Assembly (NCBI GenBank): GCA_003577005.1
Contig: QEUW01000027.1
Location: forward strand, 1-37,630
DNA: 37,630 nt
Direction: 5' to 3'
Source of the DNA: Chloroflexota bacterium
GTDB taxonomy: Bacteria > Chloroflexota > Anaerolineae > Caldilineales > Caldilineaceae
The notes beneath the pieces are model-generated. The model saw nothing but the letters and a program-made list of their open reading frames with translations. It was not told the DNA's origin and did no database searches. Positions 7,900 to 15,718 of this stretch are shown here, in pieces; position 1 is the stretch's first letter, and every line of letters begins with the position of its first letter. The position numbers and the translations under genes were made by a program.

Positions 7900-8847
7900 T
7901 TGGCATTGACATCTCGTAGCATAGAAGAGCCTGCGGCCGTTCGCGCGCGACCCGCTCGATCCTGGTTGCGCGGGCCGCGCTTCCGCCGCACGATCCTGCC
8001 GTGGCTCTTTATTCTGCCCATCACTTCGCTTCATCTGCTCGTGGTCGTGGGGCCTTCGCTTTCTGGCCTCTACTATGCGCTCACGGAGTGGTCGGGATAT
8101 GGGCCGGCGAATTTTGTCGGGCTGGAGAACTTTCGCAAGCTCTTCTTTGAAGATGTGACTTTCCGCCAGGCATTTCGCCACAACCTCTTCTGGCTCACGT
8201 TCTTTGTTACGGTGCCCGTCATGATGGCGTTGGCGGTGGCGACGTTGCTGGCGCAGGTGCGGCGGGGTGGTATGCTCTTCCGTACCATCTTTTTTATCCC
8301 CTATGTGTTGCCGAGTGTGGTGGCTGCCTTTATCTGGCAGGTGCTCTACAATCCGACCCTGGGCGTGGGCGCACAACTGGCGCAGTGGGGGATCCCCGGG
8401 CTGAACCACGCCTTTCTGGGTGACAAACGGACGGCGCTAGGGGCGATTGCCTTTGCCGATAACTGGCATTGGTGGGGCTTTTTGATGATCCTCTTCTTGA
8501 CGGCTATGCAGGGTATCCCGGCGGATCTCTACGACGCCGCCAAGATCGACGGCGCCAACCGTTGGCAGGAATTTCGTCATGTGACACTGCCGGGCATCCG
8601 TCCCACGCTGCTCTTTATGCTGATGATGACGGCGATCTGGTCCTTCCTGGTCTTTGATTATGTCTGGATTCTCACCCAGGGCGGGCCGGCGGGCAGTTCG
8701 GAGATGTTGGCAACCTATCTCTATAAACAGGCGTTCAACCGCTTTGAAGCGGGCTATGCCACCGCCATCGGGCTGACCATCAGCGTGATGGCTGGGATGA
8801 TTGTCCTGCTCTTTACGTTGCTGCGCCGGCGAGGATGGGAGATATGA
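7900..8847 (+). CDS. ABC transporter permease (MalF/UgpA-like)
   Basis: The inner-membrane permease has about six transmembrane helices, starting with RRTILPWLFILPI. The cytoplasmic EAA loop that contacts the ATPase is present as DLYDAAKIDGANRWQEF. I chose the TTG at 7900 (315 residues) because AAAGGA lies nine bases upstream and the length matches the family. A GTG at 7792 would add 36 residues with no family similarity. It follows the binding-protein gene after about 200 bp and overlaps the next permease by four bases (ATGA). The 3' partner is MalG-like, so the two should form the transmembrane heterodimer. The start codon is the main uncertainty. Confidence 0.88.
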   Translation: MALTSRSIEEPAAVRARPARSWLRGPRFRRTILPWLFILPITSLHLLVVVGPSLSGLYYALTEWSGYGPANFVGLENFRKLFFEDVTFRQAFRHNLFWLTFFVTVPVMMALAVATLLAQVRRGGMLFRTIFFIPYVLPSVVAAFIWQVLYNPTLGVGAQLAQWGIPGLNHAFLGDKRTALGAIAFADNWHWWGFLMILFLTAMQGIPADLYDAAKIDGANRWQEFRHVTLPGIRPTLLFMLMMTAIWSFLVFDYVWILTQGGPAGSSEMLATYLYKQAFNRFEAGYATAIGLTISVMAGMIVLLFTLLRRRGWEI

Positions 8848-9686
8848 GGCGATTTTTCCAGACACGGGGCCAGGTCAACCTGCTGCCCAACTATATCATC
8901 TTGATCTTGTTGGGGCTGTTTGCCCTCGGTCCACTGGCCGTACTGGGGATGAACTCGCTCAAGAGCAACCTGGAGATGGGCGGCAATCCGCTGGGCTGGC
9001 CGGGTGTGCTGCACTGGCAAAATTATGCCAATGCCTGGGTCCAGGGCGGCTTTGGCGTTACCATGCGCAACAGCCTGCTCCTGGTCACCGGCACAGTCAT
9101 TGGGGTGCTGGCACTGGGGGGGATGGCGGCGTACAGCCTGGCACGACTTGACCCGCCCGGCGGCAGCGGCTATATGATCTACATGCTCAGCCTCTCGACG
9201 CTCCCCTTTTGGATGTATGTGATCCCGCTCTTTATCCTCTGGCGAAATTTGGGGTTGCTCAACAGTTGGCACGGTTTGATCATTATCTATATTGCGGTCA
9301 ACTCGCCCTTTGCCATCTTTCTCCTGCGCTCGTACATGGTCGATTTTCCGCGCGACTTTGAAGATGCCGCACGCGTCGATGGGGCCAACGAGTGGCAGGT
9401 TTTTTCGCGAGTAGTCATGCCGCTCATGTGGCCGGGCTTTTTGACGGTGGGGCTGGTGGTTGCGCTCTCGGTCTGGGGTGAATTTCAGATCGCGCTGGTC
9501 TTTATCCAGGATGACTCGCTGCTGCCGGTGACGACCAGTTACTATAACTTCACCCGCCGCTTTGGCCGCGACTGGGCATTGACCAGCGCTGGTGCAGTGA
9601 TGATGATCGCACCGGTGATCGTCATCTTCCTGGCCCTCCAACGCCGCTTTATCGAAGGGCTGACACAGGGCGGGATGAAGATGTAG
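8844..9686 (+). CDS. ABC transporter permease (MalG-like)
   Basis: The second permease of the importer has 280 residues from ATG 8844, which overlaps the upstream TGA. GAGGATGGGAG just before it supports this over an ATG three codons earlier. About six transmembrane helices are visible, beginning NLLPNYIILILLGLFALG. The EAA loop is DFEDAARVDGANEWQVF, and the C-terminal segment ALQRRFIEGLTQGGMK is typical of MalG-like proteins. No ABC ATPase follows. Sugar importers of this class often share an ATPase encoded elsewhere (MsmX type), which is the likely arrangement here. Confidence 0.92.
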   Translation: MRRFFQTRGQVNLLPNYIILILLGLFALGPLAVLGMNSLKSNLEMGGNPLGWPGVLHWQNYANAWVQGGFGVTMRNSLLLVTGTVIGVLALGGMAAYSLARLDPPGGSGYMIYMLSLSTLPFWMYVIPLFILWRNLGLLNSWHGLIIIYIAVNSPFAIFLLRSYMVDFPRDFEDAARVDGANEWQVFSRVVMPLMWPGFLTVGLVVALSVWGEFQIALVFIQDDSLLPVTTSYYNFTRRFGRDWALTSAGAVMMIAPVIVIFLALQRRFIEGLTQGGMKM

Positions 9687-9717
9687 TATGGAGCAGCGGA
9701 AGCGAACGTGCAGGTAT

Positions 9718-9767
9718 CAGTGACCGGTAACCGGTCATCAGTACAGAGCACTGGTTACTGGTCACTG
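9718..9767. terminator. Hairpin between convergent genes
   Basis: CAGTGACCGGTAACC (9718-9732) pairs with GGTTACTGGTCACTG (9753-9767) at 14 of 15 positions. It sits between the MalG-like permease and the threonine synthase-like gene and overlaps the latter's stop codon. There is no clear T-tract, so it may be a repeat-derived hairpin acting as a bidirectional terminator. Confidence 0.5.
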
Positions 9768-11011
9768 TCTACTTCATTACTCTTGAAGGCAGTAGATTCT
9801 GCAAGTTCTACCAGCACCTGAGCCAGCTCATCCGCCTGGATCAGCCGGCTCTGGAGCGGTCGCCGCTCCAAGGTGAGAAAGGTTTCGCGGAAGCCGCCGC
9901 CACAGACCAGCGCCACTACCGTCTCATCAGGCCGGGTCTGCCCTTCTGCCAGCAGCCGTTCGAGCGCCGCCGGAACCACGCCGGTAGATGGTTCGATGTA
10001 GAGCCCTTCGCCACGGCTAAATCTGAGCTGTGCGTCCAACGCTTCCTCATCTGTCACCGAGAGGAAGAGGCCGCCCGATGCCCGCACTGCGTCCAGCGCC
10101 TCCATGCCGTCGGGCGGGTGGCCGTGGGCCAGCTTGACCTGGACCGATGGCGGCGCGGCGCTGTAGTCGAGCGCCAGCACCTCGTCCCACGTCTCTAGTC
10201 CGCGTTGCATGGCTACCTCCAGCGCATTGTAGTCGCGCGGCTGGACCCCAACCATCTTGGGCAGTGTATCGATCCGCCCCAGCGCCTGGAGGTCGAGAAA
10301 ACCTCGCCAGATGGCCGCCAACGTCCCGCCCCCGCCGACGGGCACGACCATCCAGTCAGGCACACGGCCCAGTTGCTCGAAAATTTCATAGGCGATAGTC
10401 TTGGCGCCTTCGCCCTGATACGGGTTGGAGTCGCGGCTCGTCGAGCTGAGATAGAGACCGTGCGTGTGGCAGATGTCGATCACCTGGGCGATGAGCGCAT
10501 CGATGTCTCCGTCCACCTCAAGGAGCTGCGAACCGAGCGCAAAGAGCGGATAGACGCGCGCTGCCGGGGCGCCGCTGCTCATGATTGCCACGCTGCGTAG
10601 ACCAGCCCGCGCCGCCAATGCCGCATTCGAGATGCCTGTGCTCCCCGCCGAGACGACAAACGAGGTGGTGGCGCCCAGGCTCAGGGCGTGGTTGACCGCC
10701 ACAGCGAGCGGCCGGTCCTTGTGCGAGCCGGTGGGGTTGCGCGTCTCGTCTTTGAGGTAGATTTGTGCCTGGCGGTACGACCGGCTGGGCAAGAGCGGTG
10801 TATCGCCTTCCCCCAGCGTAGCCAGGTGGTCCACGCTCGCAACCGGCAGCAGCCGCCAATAGCGCCACATGCTGCGATAACGGTCATCCCACCGGACATT
10901 GGTGTAGTCGTAACGAAACCCCAGCGCGCCGCCACACGACGAACAGACCAGGACGTTGGGATCACGGGCCGGTTGCTGGCAGGTCAGGCAGAATGGTTCG
11001 AAGTGGTTCAT
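9755..11011 (-). CDS. thrC: Threonine synthase-like PLP enzyme
   Basis: The product has 418 residues. An N-terminal zinc ribbon (Cys8, Cys11, Cys23, Cys26) precedes a fold-type II PLP enzyme. The PLP-binding lysine is Lys98 in NPTGSHKDR. VSAGSTGISNAA matches the phosphate and substrate loop, and VVPVGGGGTLAAI the glycine-rich PLP-phosphate loop. Threonine synthases convert O-phosphohomoserine to threonine; related diaminopropionate or cysteate-type enzymes share this architecture, so the exact reaction is less certain than the fold. GAGGAGAAG precedes the start. The gene lies 16 bp after the MFS transporter gene and is probably co-transcribed with it. Confidence 0.82.
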   Translation of the reverse strand: MNHFEPFCLTCQQPARDPNVLVCSSCGGALGFRYDYTNVRWDDRYRSMWRYWRLLPVASVDHLATLGEGDTPLLPSRSYRQAQIYLKDETRNPTGSHKDRPLAVAVNHALSLGATTSFVVSAGSTGISNAALAARAGLRSVAIMSSGAPAARVYPLFALGSQLLEVDGDIDALIAQVIDICHTHGLYLSSTSRDSNPYQGEGAKTIAYEIFEQLGRVPDWMVVPVGGGGTLAAIWRGFLDLQALGRIDTLPKMVGVQPRDYNALEVAMQRGLETWDEVLALDYSAAPPSVQVKLAHGHPPDGMEALDAVRASGGLFLSVTDEEALDAQLRFSRGEGLYIEPSTGVVPAALERLLAEGQTRPDETVVALVCGGGFRETFLTLERRPLQSRLIQADELAQVLVELAESTAFKSNEVDSDQ

Positions 11012-11027
11012 GGTTTGTTCTTCTCCT

Positions 11028-12224
11028 CTATCCCTCTTTGTTGGCCTGGAGCAAAACAGGCTCGCCTGGTTGTGTTGCTCTTGATAACTGGATTGTCATG
11101 ACAACCGTCAGGGCAATGGCCGCCATCCCAGCAAAAAAAGGCCAGGCTGGATTTCCTGCATACAGCATCCCCGCAACGTAAGGCGAGAGCGAGAGCCCCA
11201 CTTGCGAAGCCGTCTGTTGCAGACCCATGCCAAAGCTCATGGTCGCCGGTGTGAGCAGGCGTGAAAAGCGGACCAGCGCCGGCGGGCGCACCAGCCGGTT
11301 GCTGCCGGCAATAAAGAAAGCAAAGAGCAGCGCCGGAAAGCTGGCCGTGACAGCCAGGATAGCCACGCCCACCCACGCGGCCACCTGAGCCAGGATCAGC
11401 GCCGGCCGCCCCTCGCCCCGCAGCCGGCTCAGGGCCAGCGACAGAACCATCACCCCCACGGCTGACGCAGTGCCCAACCAGCCGATCTGGTTGACCGTCA
11501 GCCCGCGCACCTCCTGTAAAAACTTTGGCGCCAATATCTGCCCCACATCCACGGCAAAAAAGAGACCAAAAATCAGCACCAGATGCCAAAGCACGTTCCG
11601 ATCGCGCAGCAGGCCGCGGGCGCTGGCGCCGGTGGCCTGTGGTTCAGCAGGCTGCGGGCGGATAAAGGAGATCGCCACCGTCGAAAGGACATAGAAGCAG
11701 GCGGCTGTGAAATAGACGGCGCGCAGCCCATAGCGCTCGCCGATCCACCCGCCGATGGCCGGCGCCAGGATGCTGCCAATCGCCGAACCGCTCGAAAACA
11801 GCCCAAAGATGCGCCCGCGCGCTTCGGCGCTGGGCGCCTTGGCCACGACATAGCCGTTGAGCACCGATACGGCAAAGTTGGAGAGGGTATAGACCGCCAT
11901 GGCCGGGATAAACCAGCGCCAGTCCGGTGCAAAGGCAAAGCCAAAACCGGCCAGCGTGCCCAGCGTCCACCCAACGAGAATCACCGTCTTGCGCCCACGC
12001 TGGTCTGCCCAGAGGCCGATAGGCGCATAGAGAACCGTGACAAAGAGGCCGCCCAGCCCCAATGCCAACCCCACCTGCTGCGGTGTTGCACCCAGTTGCG
12101 TGATGTAGAGTGGCTGAATATAGGTATAAAGAAAAACGCCAAACCCCCACAACAAAATGCTCAGGAAGATGAGCACAAGGTCGCGGTCGAGTGGGCCAAC
12201 CCGGCGAGCCAGAGCGATCAACAT
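11028..12224 (-). CDS. Major facilitator superfamily transporter
   Basis: The 398-residue protein has about twelve hydrophobic segments in two halves. The family's motif A is present between helices 2 and 3 as GLWADQRGRK (residues 70-79), and a related GYVVAKAPSAEARGRIFG loop follows helix 4. It should be an inner-membrane secondary transporter, probably a drug or metabolite exporter; the substrate is unknown. The start at 12224 has AGGATG about eight bases upstream. The threonine synthase-like gene follows after 16 bp, which could indicate amino-acid export, but the pairing is the only evidence. Confidence 0.88.
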   Translation of the reverse strand: MLIALARRVGPLDRDLVLIFLSILLWGFGVFLYTYIQPLYITQLGATPQQVGLALGLGGLFVTVLYAPIGLWADQRGRKTVILVGWTLGTLAGFGFAFAPDWRWFIPAMAVYTLSNFAVSVLNGYVVAKAPSAEARGRIFGLFSSGSAIGSILAPAIGGWIGERYGLRAVYFTAACFYVLSTVAISFIRPQPAEPQATGASARGLLRDRNVLWHLVLIFGLFFAVDVGQILAPKFLQEVRGLTVNQIGWLGTASAVGVMVLSLALSRLRGEGRPALILAQVAAWVGVAILAVTASFPALLFAFFIAGSNRLVRPPALVRFSRLLTPATMSFGMGLQQTASQVGLSLSPYVAGMLYAGNPAWPFFAGMAAIALTVVMTIQLSRATQPGEPVLLQANKEG

Positions 12225-12518
12225 CGTCGTTGCATCCTATGCGCACAGTGAACAATTTTCTGAGATTATGACACAGCCGGGAACCTGGACGCCAATAGCC
12301 AAACCAGAAAATCTCCACAATCATCCAATAGATGCGGCAGTAGACGCCCAGTAAACGCTAGTATGGACGCTCCACAAACGCGCGACCAGTATAGTATAGC
12401 CATCAATAGCTCGCCGCTGCTACACAGTCGCAAGGCGACGCAACAGCGCCAGCGAGCAACTATAGCGGGATAACTCCAGCCTGGTATCGCCTGTTCGCTG
12501 GAGGAGGAGACGAGTAAG
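12225..12518. other. Divergent intergenic region upstream of the MFS and ParB-like genes
   Basis: The 294 bp between divergent genes contains no supported ORF. It holds imperfect AGTATAGTATAG-like AT-rich patches near 12390-12410 that could serve as promoters, and a hairpin overlapping the downstream ribosome-binding site, listed separately. Confidence 0.5.
12474..12509 (+). promoter_or_regulatory. Hairpin overlapping the Shine-Dalgarno of the ParB-like gene
   Basis: CTCCAGC (12474-12480) pairs perfectly with GCTGGAG (12497-12503). The 3' arm overlaps the first GGAG of the purine-rich ribosome-binding site (12500-12509), ten bases before the ATG at 12519. Folding would partly mask ribosome binding. 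Confidence 0.45.
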
Positions 12519-13115
12519 ATGTTTGCACAGACAATTTCACTGAATCCACGGAGCGAAGCCGTTGAACGCCACCGCATCCTTCACCAGAAAGCGAGGATTG
12601 GGGCGCTCTGGTCGGCGCTCACAGGGCGCTGCCGGCGGCTGGATAACCTGATGGATGTCCAGCACCTCTACAAGGTGGAGAACAGCGCGTACGGGGGTGT
12701 GACGATCATACCGCTCGACCAGATCCGCGGGAGTGAAGGGCGTGTCGGTGATTTCGACCGGGAGTTCCGGCCACTCAAGGCCCACAACGCCGAACGATGG
12801 ATCAACATTGCCATTGCCCGGATGCGCGGAGTGCCCCTGCCGCCGGTCGAACTGGTGCGGGTCAACGACAGCTACTATGTGCGCGACGGGCACCATCGTA
12901 TTTCGGTGGCAAAGGCCTTTCAGCAGGCCGACATCGACGCGCAAGTCACGACGTGGCATGTCACCAAACTGGCGGATGTCGTGGTGGCGCCAACGTGTCA
13001 GCCTGCTGGTCAGACCCTCGGTCAAAGGCTTGGGGAGCTGCGTGAACTGCTGGCCGCAATGGTTGCACGGTTGCGGCGTGGGCGCCTGGTTACAACCGGC
13101 AATGTCTATAGCTAA
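12519..13115 (+). CDS. ParB/sulfiredoxin-like domain protein
   Basis: The product has 198 residues. The core (about residues 55-150) resembles the ParB N-terminal/sulfiredoxin fold: IIPLDQIRGSEGR, then RMRGVPLPPVELVRVND, YYVRDGHHRISVAKAF and a following strand VTTWHV. The DGHHR motif corresponds to the ParB-family nucleotide-binding box. There is no helix-turn-helix or dimer domain as in true ParB, and no parA nearby, so a role in chromosome segregation is not supported. The C-terminus is a basic amphipathic helix (LRELLAAMVARLRRGR). Strong GGAGGAGG precedes the ATG. A small gene follows after 41 bp and is probably in the same operon. Confidence 0.72.
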   Translation: MFAQTISLNPRSEAVERHRILHQKARIGALWSALTGRCRRLDNLMDVQHLYKVENSAYGGVTIIPLDQIRGSEGRVGDFDREFRPLKAHNAERWINIAIARMRGVPLPPVELVRVNDSYYVRDGHHRISVAKAFQQADIDAQVTTWHVTKLADVVVAPTCQPAGQTLGQRLGELRELLAAMVARLRRGRLVTTGNVYS

Positions 13116-13156
13116 CGTGAATCAATAACGGCGAATCAAAAAAGGAGAAAACGATC

Positions 13157-13393
13157 ATGTTGTTCGATGTAAATCTGGCAAAAACCGTCCACAACGAGTA
13201 TGAAATGCGTCTTCAAGAGCATCGTATGTTGCGAGCTGTCGCTCGTATACGACGGGAACGGCAAGGCGCTCATCCGTTCACTCTGGCCTACCGCCGGGTC
13301 GTGAACTGGTTGCAGAGTAACCTGAACCTGGCGGATGCACAGCGGTCAGCCACTCCTGTCACGAACCCGCAGACACCGTGTCTGGATTGCTAA
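13157..13393 (+). CDS. Small basic protein of unknown function
   Basis: The 78-residue protein has AAAAAGGAGAAAA well placed before the ATG, which is the main reason to call it real. It is rich in Arg and His (MRLQEHRMLRAVARIRRERQ), probably one long helix followed by a WLQSNLNLADAQ helix, and ends with Cys-Leu-Asp-Cys. It has no signal peptide or membrane segment. I do not recognise the family. It lies directly downstream of the ParB-like gene and upstream of a strong terminator hairpin, so the two genes probably form one transcript. Confidence 0.65.
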   Translation: MLFDVNLAKTVHNEYEMRLQEHRMLRAVARIRRERQGAHPFTLAYRRVVNWLQSNLNLADAQRSATPVTNPQTPCLDC

Positions 13394-13490
13394 GCGATGG
13401 CCGGCAACTACAAGTGCGGAATTCGTCACGAAGAATTTAGTACACTTGAGAAAGTTGAACGGCGAGGTGTCACCGAACTTGCCTCATCGC

Positions 13491-13532
13491 CCATAGAGAA
13501 GGCCCGGCCTACAGGCCGGGCCTTCTCTATGG
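13491..13532. terminator. Perfect 20-bp hairpin between convergent genes
   Basis: CCATAGAGAAGGCCCGGCCT pairs perfectly with its complement across a 2-base centre, followed by TTTGTCTC on the plus strand. It separates the small plus-strand gene from the minus-strand permease ending at 13539 and probably terminates from both sides. Confidence 0.8.
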
Positions 13533-13538
13533 TTTGTC

Positions 13539-14483
13539 TCATTTACGCACCCGCCGCAGCCGCGGGTCGAGCGCATCGCGCAGCCAGTCGCCGAGTAAGT
13601 TCATGCCGAGCGAAGCGATCATGATAGCCACGCCCGGGAAGGTGGCGATCCACCAGTAGCGTTGCAGATGCTGGCGCCCCGCCTCCAACATATTCCCCCA
13701 GCTAGGGATGTCGGGCGGCACGCTCAGACCGAGGAAGCCCAGCCCGGCTTCGTAGAGGATCATGGCCGACATTTCAAAGGTCGCCACGGTGAGAAAGGGG
13801 CCTAGCAGGTTGGGCAGGATATGCCGGAAGAGGACACGCCCGTGCCCGGCGCCAATGCTCTGCGCCGCCTCTACATAGACCGATTGGCGGAGCCGCAGCA
13901 CTTCCCCGCGCACCACGCGCACAAAGATCGGCGCATCGGTGATGCCAAAGATGAGAATGACGTTGAGCAGGCTCCGCCCCAGGATGCCGGCGATTACCAC
14001 CACAAAGAGCAGATAGGGCAGGGCAAGCACGATGTTGACCACCGTCATAATGCTCGTATCCACCCGGCCGCCAAGGTAGCCCGAAACCAGCCCAACCATC
14101 AGCCCAATGGCCCCAGCGATCACCACACCAAAAAAGCCCACAGTCAAGGAGACGCGGCTGCCGTAGATGATCCGGCTGAGCAGGTCGCGGCCTAGGGTGT
14201 CGGTGCCCAGCGGGTGCGCCCAGTCGCCACCTTCCAGCCACGCAGGCGGCTGGCGGCTGGCGCGCAGATCCTGTTCGAGCGGGTTATGGGGGGCAAGCCA
14301 GGGGGCAAAAAGCGTAGTCAAAACAACCAGCAAGAAGAGCGACAAACCGATAGCGCCCCCGCGGTCGCGCGCCAGGAGCCGGGCAAACGAGCGCAGTGGA
14401 TGGATCTCCCGCTTGTCCGCGCCACCTATGGGCGCTAGAGTTGTCGCTGATAGCTCCGTGCGCAGCGCAGCCTGCTCATCCAT
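13539..14483 (-). CDS. Peptide-type ABC transporter permease (DppC/OppC-like)
   Basis: The product is 314 residues. A cytoplasmic N-terminal tail of about 40 residues leads into the first membrane helix (GAIGLSLFLLVVLTTLFAP). The OppC signature GTDTLGRDLLSRI and the cytoplasmic loop EAAQSIGAGHGRVLFRHILPN are clear, and five or six helices are visible. It pairs with the DppB/OppB-like permease upstream. Its start overlaps the reading frame of a toxin remnant by a few bases, and only a weak AGAG lies before the ATG, so translation may depend on coupling. Peptide, nickel or other small solutes are imported by this family. No ATPase gene is in the window. Confidence 0.9.
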   Translation of the reverse strand: MDEQAALRTELSATTLAPIGGADKREIHPLRSFARLLARDRGGAIGLSLFLLVVLTTLFAPWLAPHNPLEQDLRASRQPPAWLEGGDWAHPLGTDTLGRDLLSRIIYGSRVSLTVGFFGVVIAGAIGLMVGLVSGYLGGRVDTSIMTVVNIVLALPYLLFVVVIAGILGRSLLNVILIFGITDAPIFVRVVRGEVLRLRQSVYVEAAQSIGAGHGRVLFRHILPNLLGPFLTVATFEMSAMILYEAGLGFLGLSVPPDIPSWGNMLEAGRQHLQRYWWIATFPGVAIMIASLGMNLLGDWLRDALDPRLRRVRK

Positions 14484-14662
14484 GTCCGTTCTCTGTTTGG
14501 ATCAACCAGTTTTCGACCCTTAGGCCCGGCACTTGTGTAAAGTCTCTGTCGGTCGTGAGTAAGCAGCGTTGTTGCCAGTTCCTCGACTGGCACTTGCAGC
14601 CAGGCAGCTTTTTGCTCTAGTAGATTTGTAAGCGGTTCAGATAGCGTAATAGTAACCGTCAT
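14476..14662 (-). pseudogene. Scar of a VapBC-type toxin-antitoxin module
   Basis: The reading frame from ATG 14662 (AAAGGAG before it) starts like a short antitoxin: MTVTITLSEPLTNLLEQKAA then WLQVPVEELATTLL. The next bases, read one frame over, give LLTTDRDFTQVPGLRVENWL then IQTENGHG and a stop at 14476. That is a typical C-terminus of a PIN-domain VapC toxin. The middle of the antitoxin and most of the toxin are missing, consistent with an internal deletion fusing the two genes. As a continuous frame the product would be 75 residues, with a nonsense tail overlapping the OppC-like gene. The scar lies between the two permease genes of one operon. Confidence 0.65.
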
Positions 14663-14704
14663 CTGTAACTCCTTTCATCCGCTAGCATCTCATCCCATAT
14701 GCCT

Positions 14705-14713
14705 AGTATAGCA
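14705..14713 (-). promoter_or_regulatory. Extended -10 promoter of the toxin-antitoxin scar
   Basis: On the minus strand TGC-TATACT lies 42 bp before the antitoxin ATG. It may still provide a separate promoter for the OppC-like gene downstream. No convincing -35 is seen at standard spacing. Confidence 0.4.
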
Positions 14714-14730
14714 AAAAGTGGGAAGTCAAC

Positions 14731-15648
14731 TCATCCATAGCGAATCCTCGGGTCGATGATCGAATAGGCGAGATCGGTCAGCAGGTTGAGCACCACCACC
14801 ACAAAACTGGCAAAGAGCGCCACCGCCTGCACCAGCGGAAAATCGCGGATCGAGATGGCGTCGATGGCGAGCCGACCGATCCCCGGCCAGGCAAAGACGC
14901 TCTCGATGATGACCGAGCCGCCCAACATATAGCCAAACTGGATGCCGAGGACGCTGACCAGTGGAATGCTGGCGTTGCGCAGCACATGCCGGTAGAAGAC
15001 CGTCCGGTTGGCCAACCCTTTGCTGCGCGCCGTGCGTACAAAGTCGTCTCCCATGATCTCCATCACTGCCGAACGGGTCAGCCGCACCAGCCGTCCCATA
15101 GTCGGCAGGGCCAGCGCAAATGCCGGCATGACCACCGAAAGCGGCCCCGACCGCCCTGAGGTAGGAAACCAGCGCAAGTGAACGGCAAAGACGATAATCA
15201 TTACCAACCCCAACCAATAGGCGGGGGTGGTCTGGCCCAATAGCCCGATGGTGCGGCCAATGACATCCACAAACGAACCAGGGCGGGCGCCGCCCGCCAA
15301 CCCCAGCGGCACGGCGATCACCAGCGCCATGAGCAGCGCCACAAAGGCCAGTTCCAGCGTGGCTGGCAACCGCTCCAACACCAGTGGGAGCGCTGGCGTC
15401 CGGTAATGCAATGAGTTGCCAAAGTCACCGGTCAGTGTCTTGCCGAGATAGTCAAAAAACTGCACAATCACCGGCCGGTCGTACCCCATTTGCCGGCGCA
15501 AGGCCTCAAGCTGTTCTGGGCTAGCCTCACGCGCCAACATTGCCCGCGCCGGGTCACCAGTGAGGCGCACCATGACAAAGACAAGGATGAAGACGCCCAA
15601 CATCACGAGCGCCGCCTGGCCCAGGCTGGAGAGAAGATGACGGAACAT
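14731..15648 (-). CDS. Peptide-type ABC transporter permease (DppB/OppB-like)
   Basis: The 305-residue protein has about six transmembrane helices. N-terminal features of the family are LGVFILVFVMVRLTGDP and the YDRPVIVQFFDYLGKTLTGD segment. Further matches are LPATLELAFVALL, the cytoplasmic loop DDFVRTARSKGLANRTVFYR and the periplasmic-side signature ESVFAWPGIGRLAIDAI. It follows the binding-protein gene after 70 bp that include an attenuator-like hairpin. It should form the transmembrane dimer with the OppC-like protein, now separated by the toxin-antitoxin scar. Confidence 0.92.
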   Translation of the reverse strand: MFRHLLSSLGQAALVMLGVFILVFVMVRLTGDPARAMLAREASPEQLEALRRQMGYDRPVIVQFFDYLGKTLTGDFGNSLHYRTPALPLVLERLPATLELAFVALLMALVIAVPLGLAGGARPGSFVDVIGRTIGLLGQTTPAYWLGLVMIIVFAVHLRWFPTSGRSGPLSVVMPAFALALPTMGRLVRLTRSAVMEIMGDDFVRTARSKGLANRTVFYRHVLRNASIPLVSVLGIQFGYMLGGSVIIESVFAWPGIGRLAIDAISIRDFPLVQAVALFASFVVVVLNLLTDLAYSIIDPRIRYG

Positions 15649-15666
15649 GGTTGGGAATAAGGAACT

Positions 15667-15717
15667 AGGGAGAAGGAACTAGGAACTTGGGCCGCTGCCC
15701 CCTAGTCCCTTCTCCCT
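15667..15717 (-). terminator. Attenuator-like hairpin between binding protein and permease
   Basis: AGGGAGAAGGAACTAGG (15667-15683) pairs with CCTAGTCCCTTCTCCCT (15701-15717) at 16 of 17 positions, directly after the binding-protein stop. Such hairpins commonly stabilise the binding-protein message and reduce read-through to permease genes. Confidence 0.55.
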
Positions 15718-15718
15718 C

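Noticed and set aside
12225..12518. tRNA or riboswitch in the GC-rich intergenic stretch
   Set aside because: No cloverleaf, CCA end or known riboswitch core could be assembled; only the short Shine-Dalgarno hairpin is convincing.
12519..13115. Chromosome-partitioning ParB
   Set aside because: It lacks the HTH and dimer domains, parA and visible parS sites; only the N-terminal fold is shared.
13397..13624. A 75-codon plus-strand frame after the small basic gene
   Set aside because: It reads through the 20-bp terminator hairpin and into the antisense of the OppC-like gene. No ribosome-binding site.
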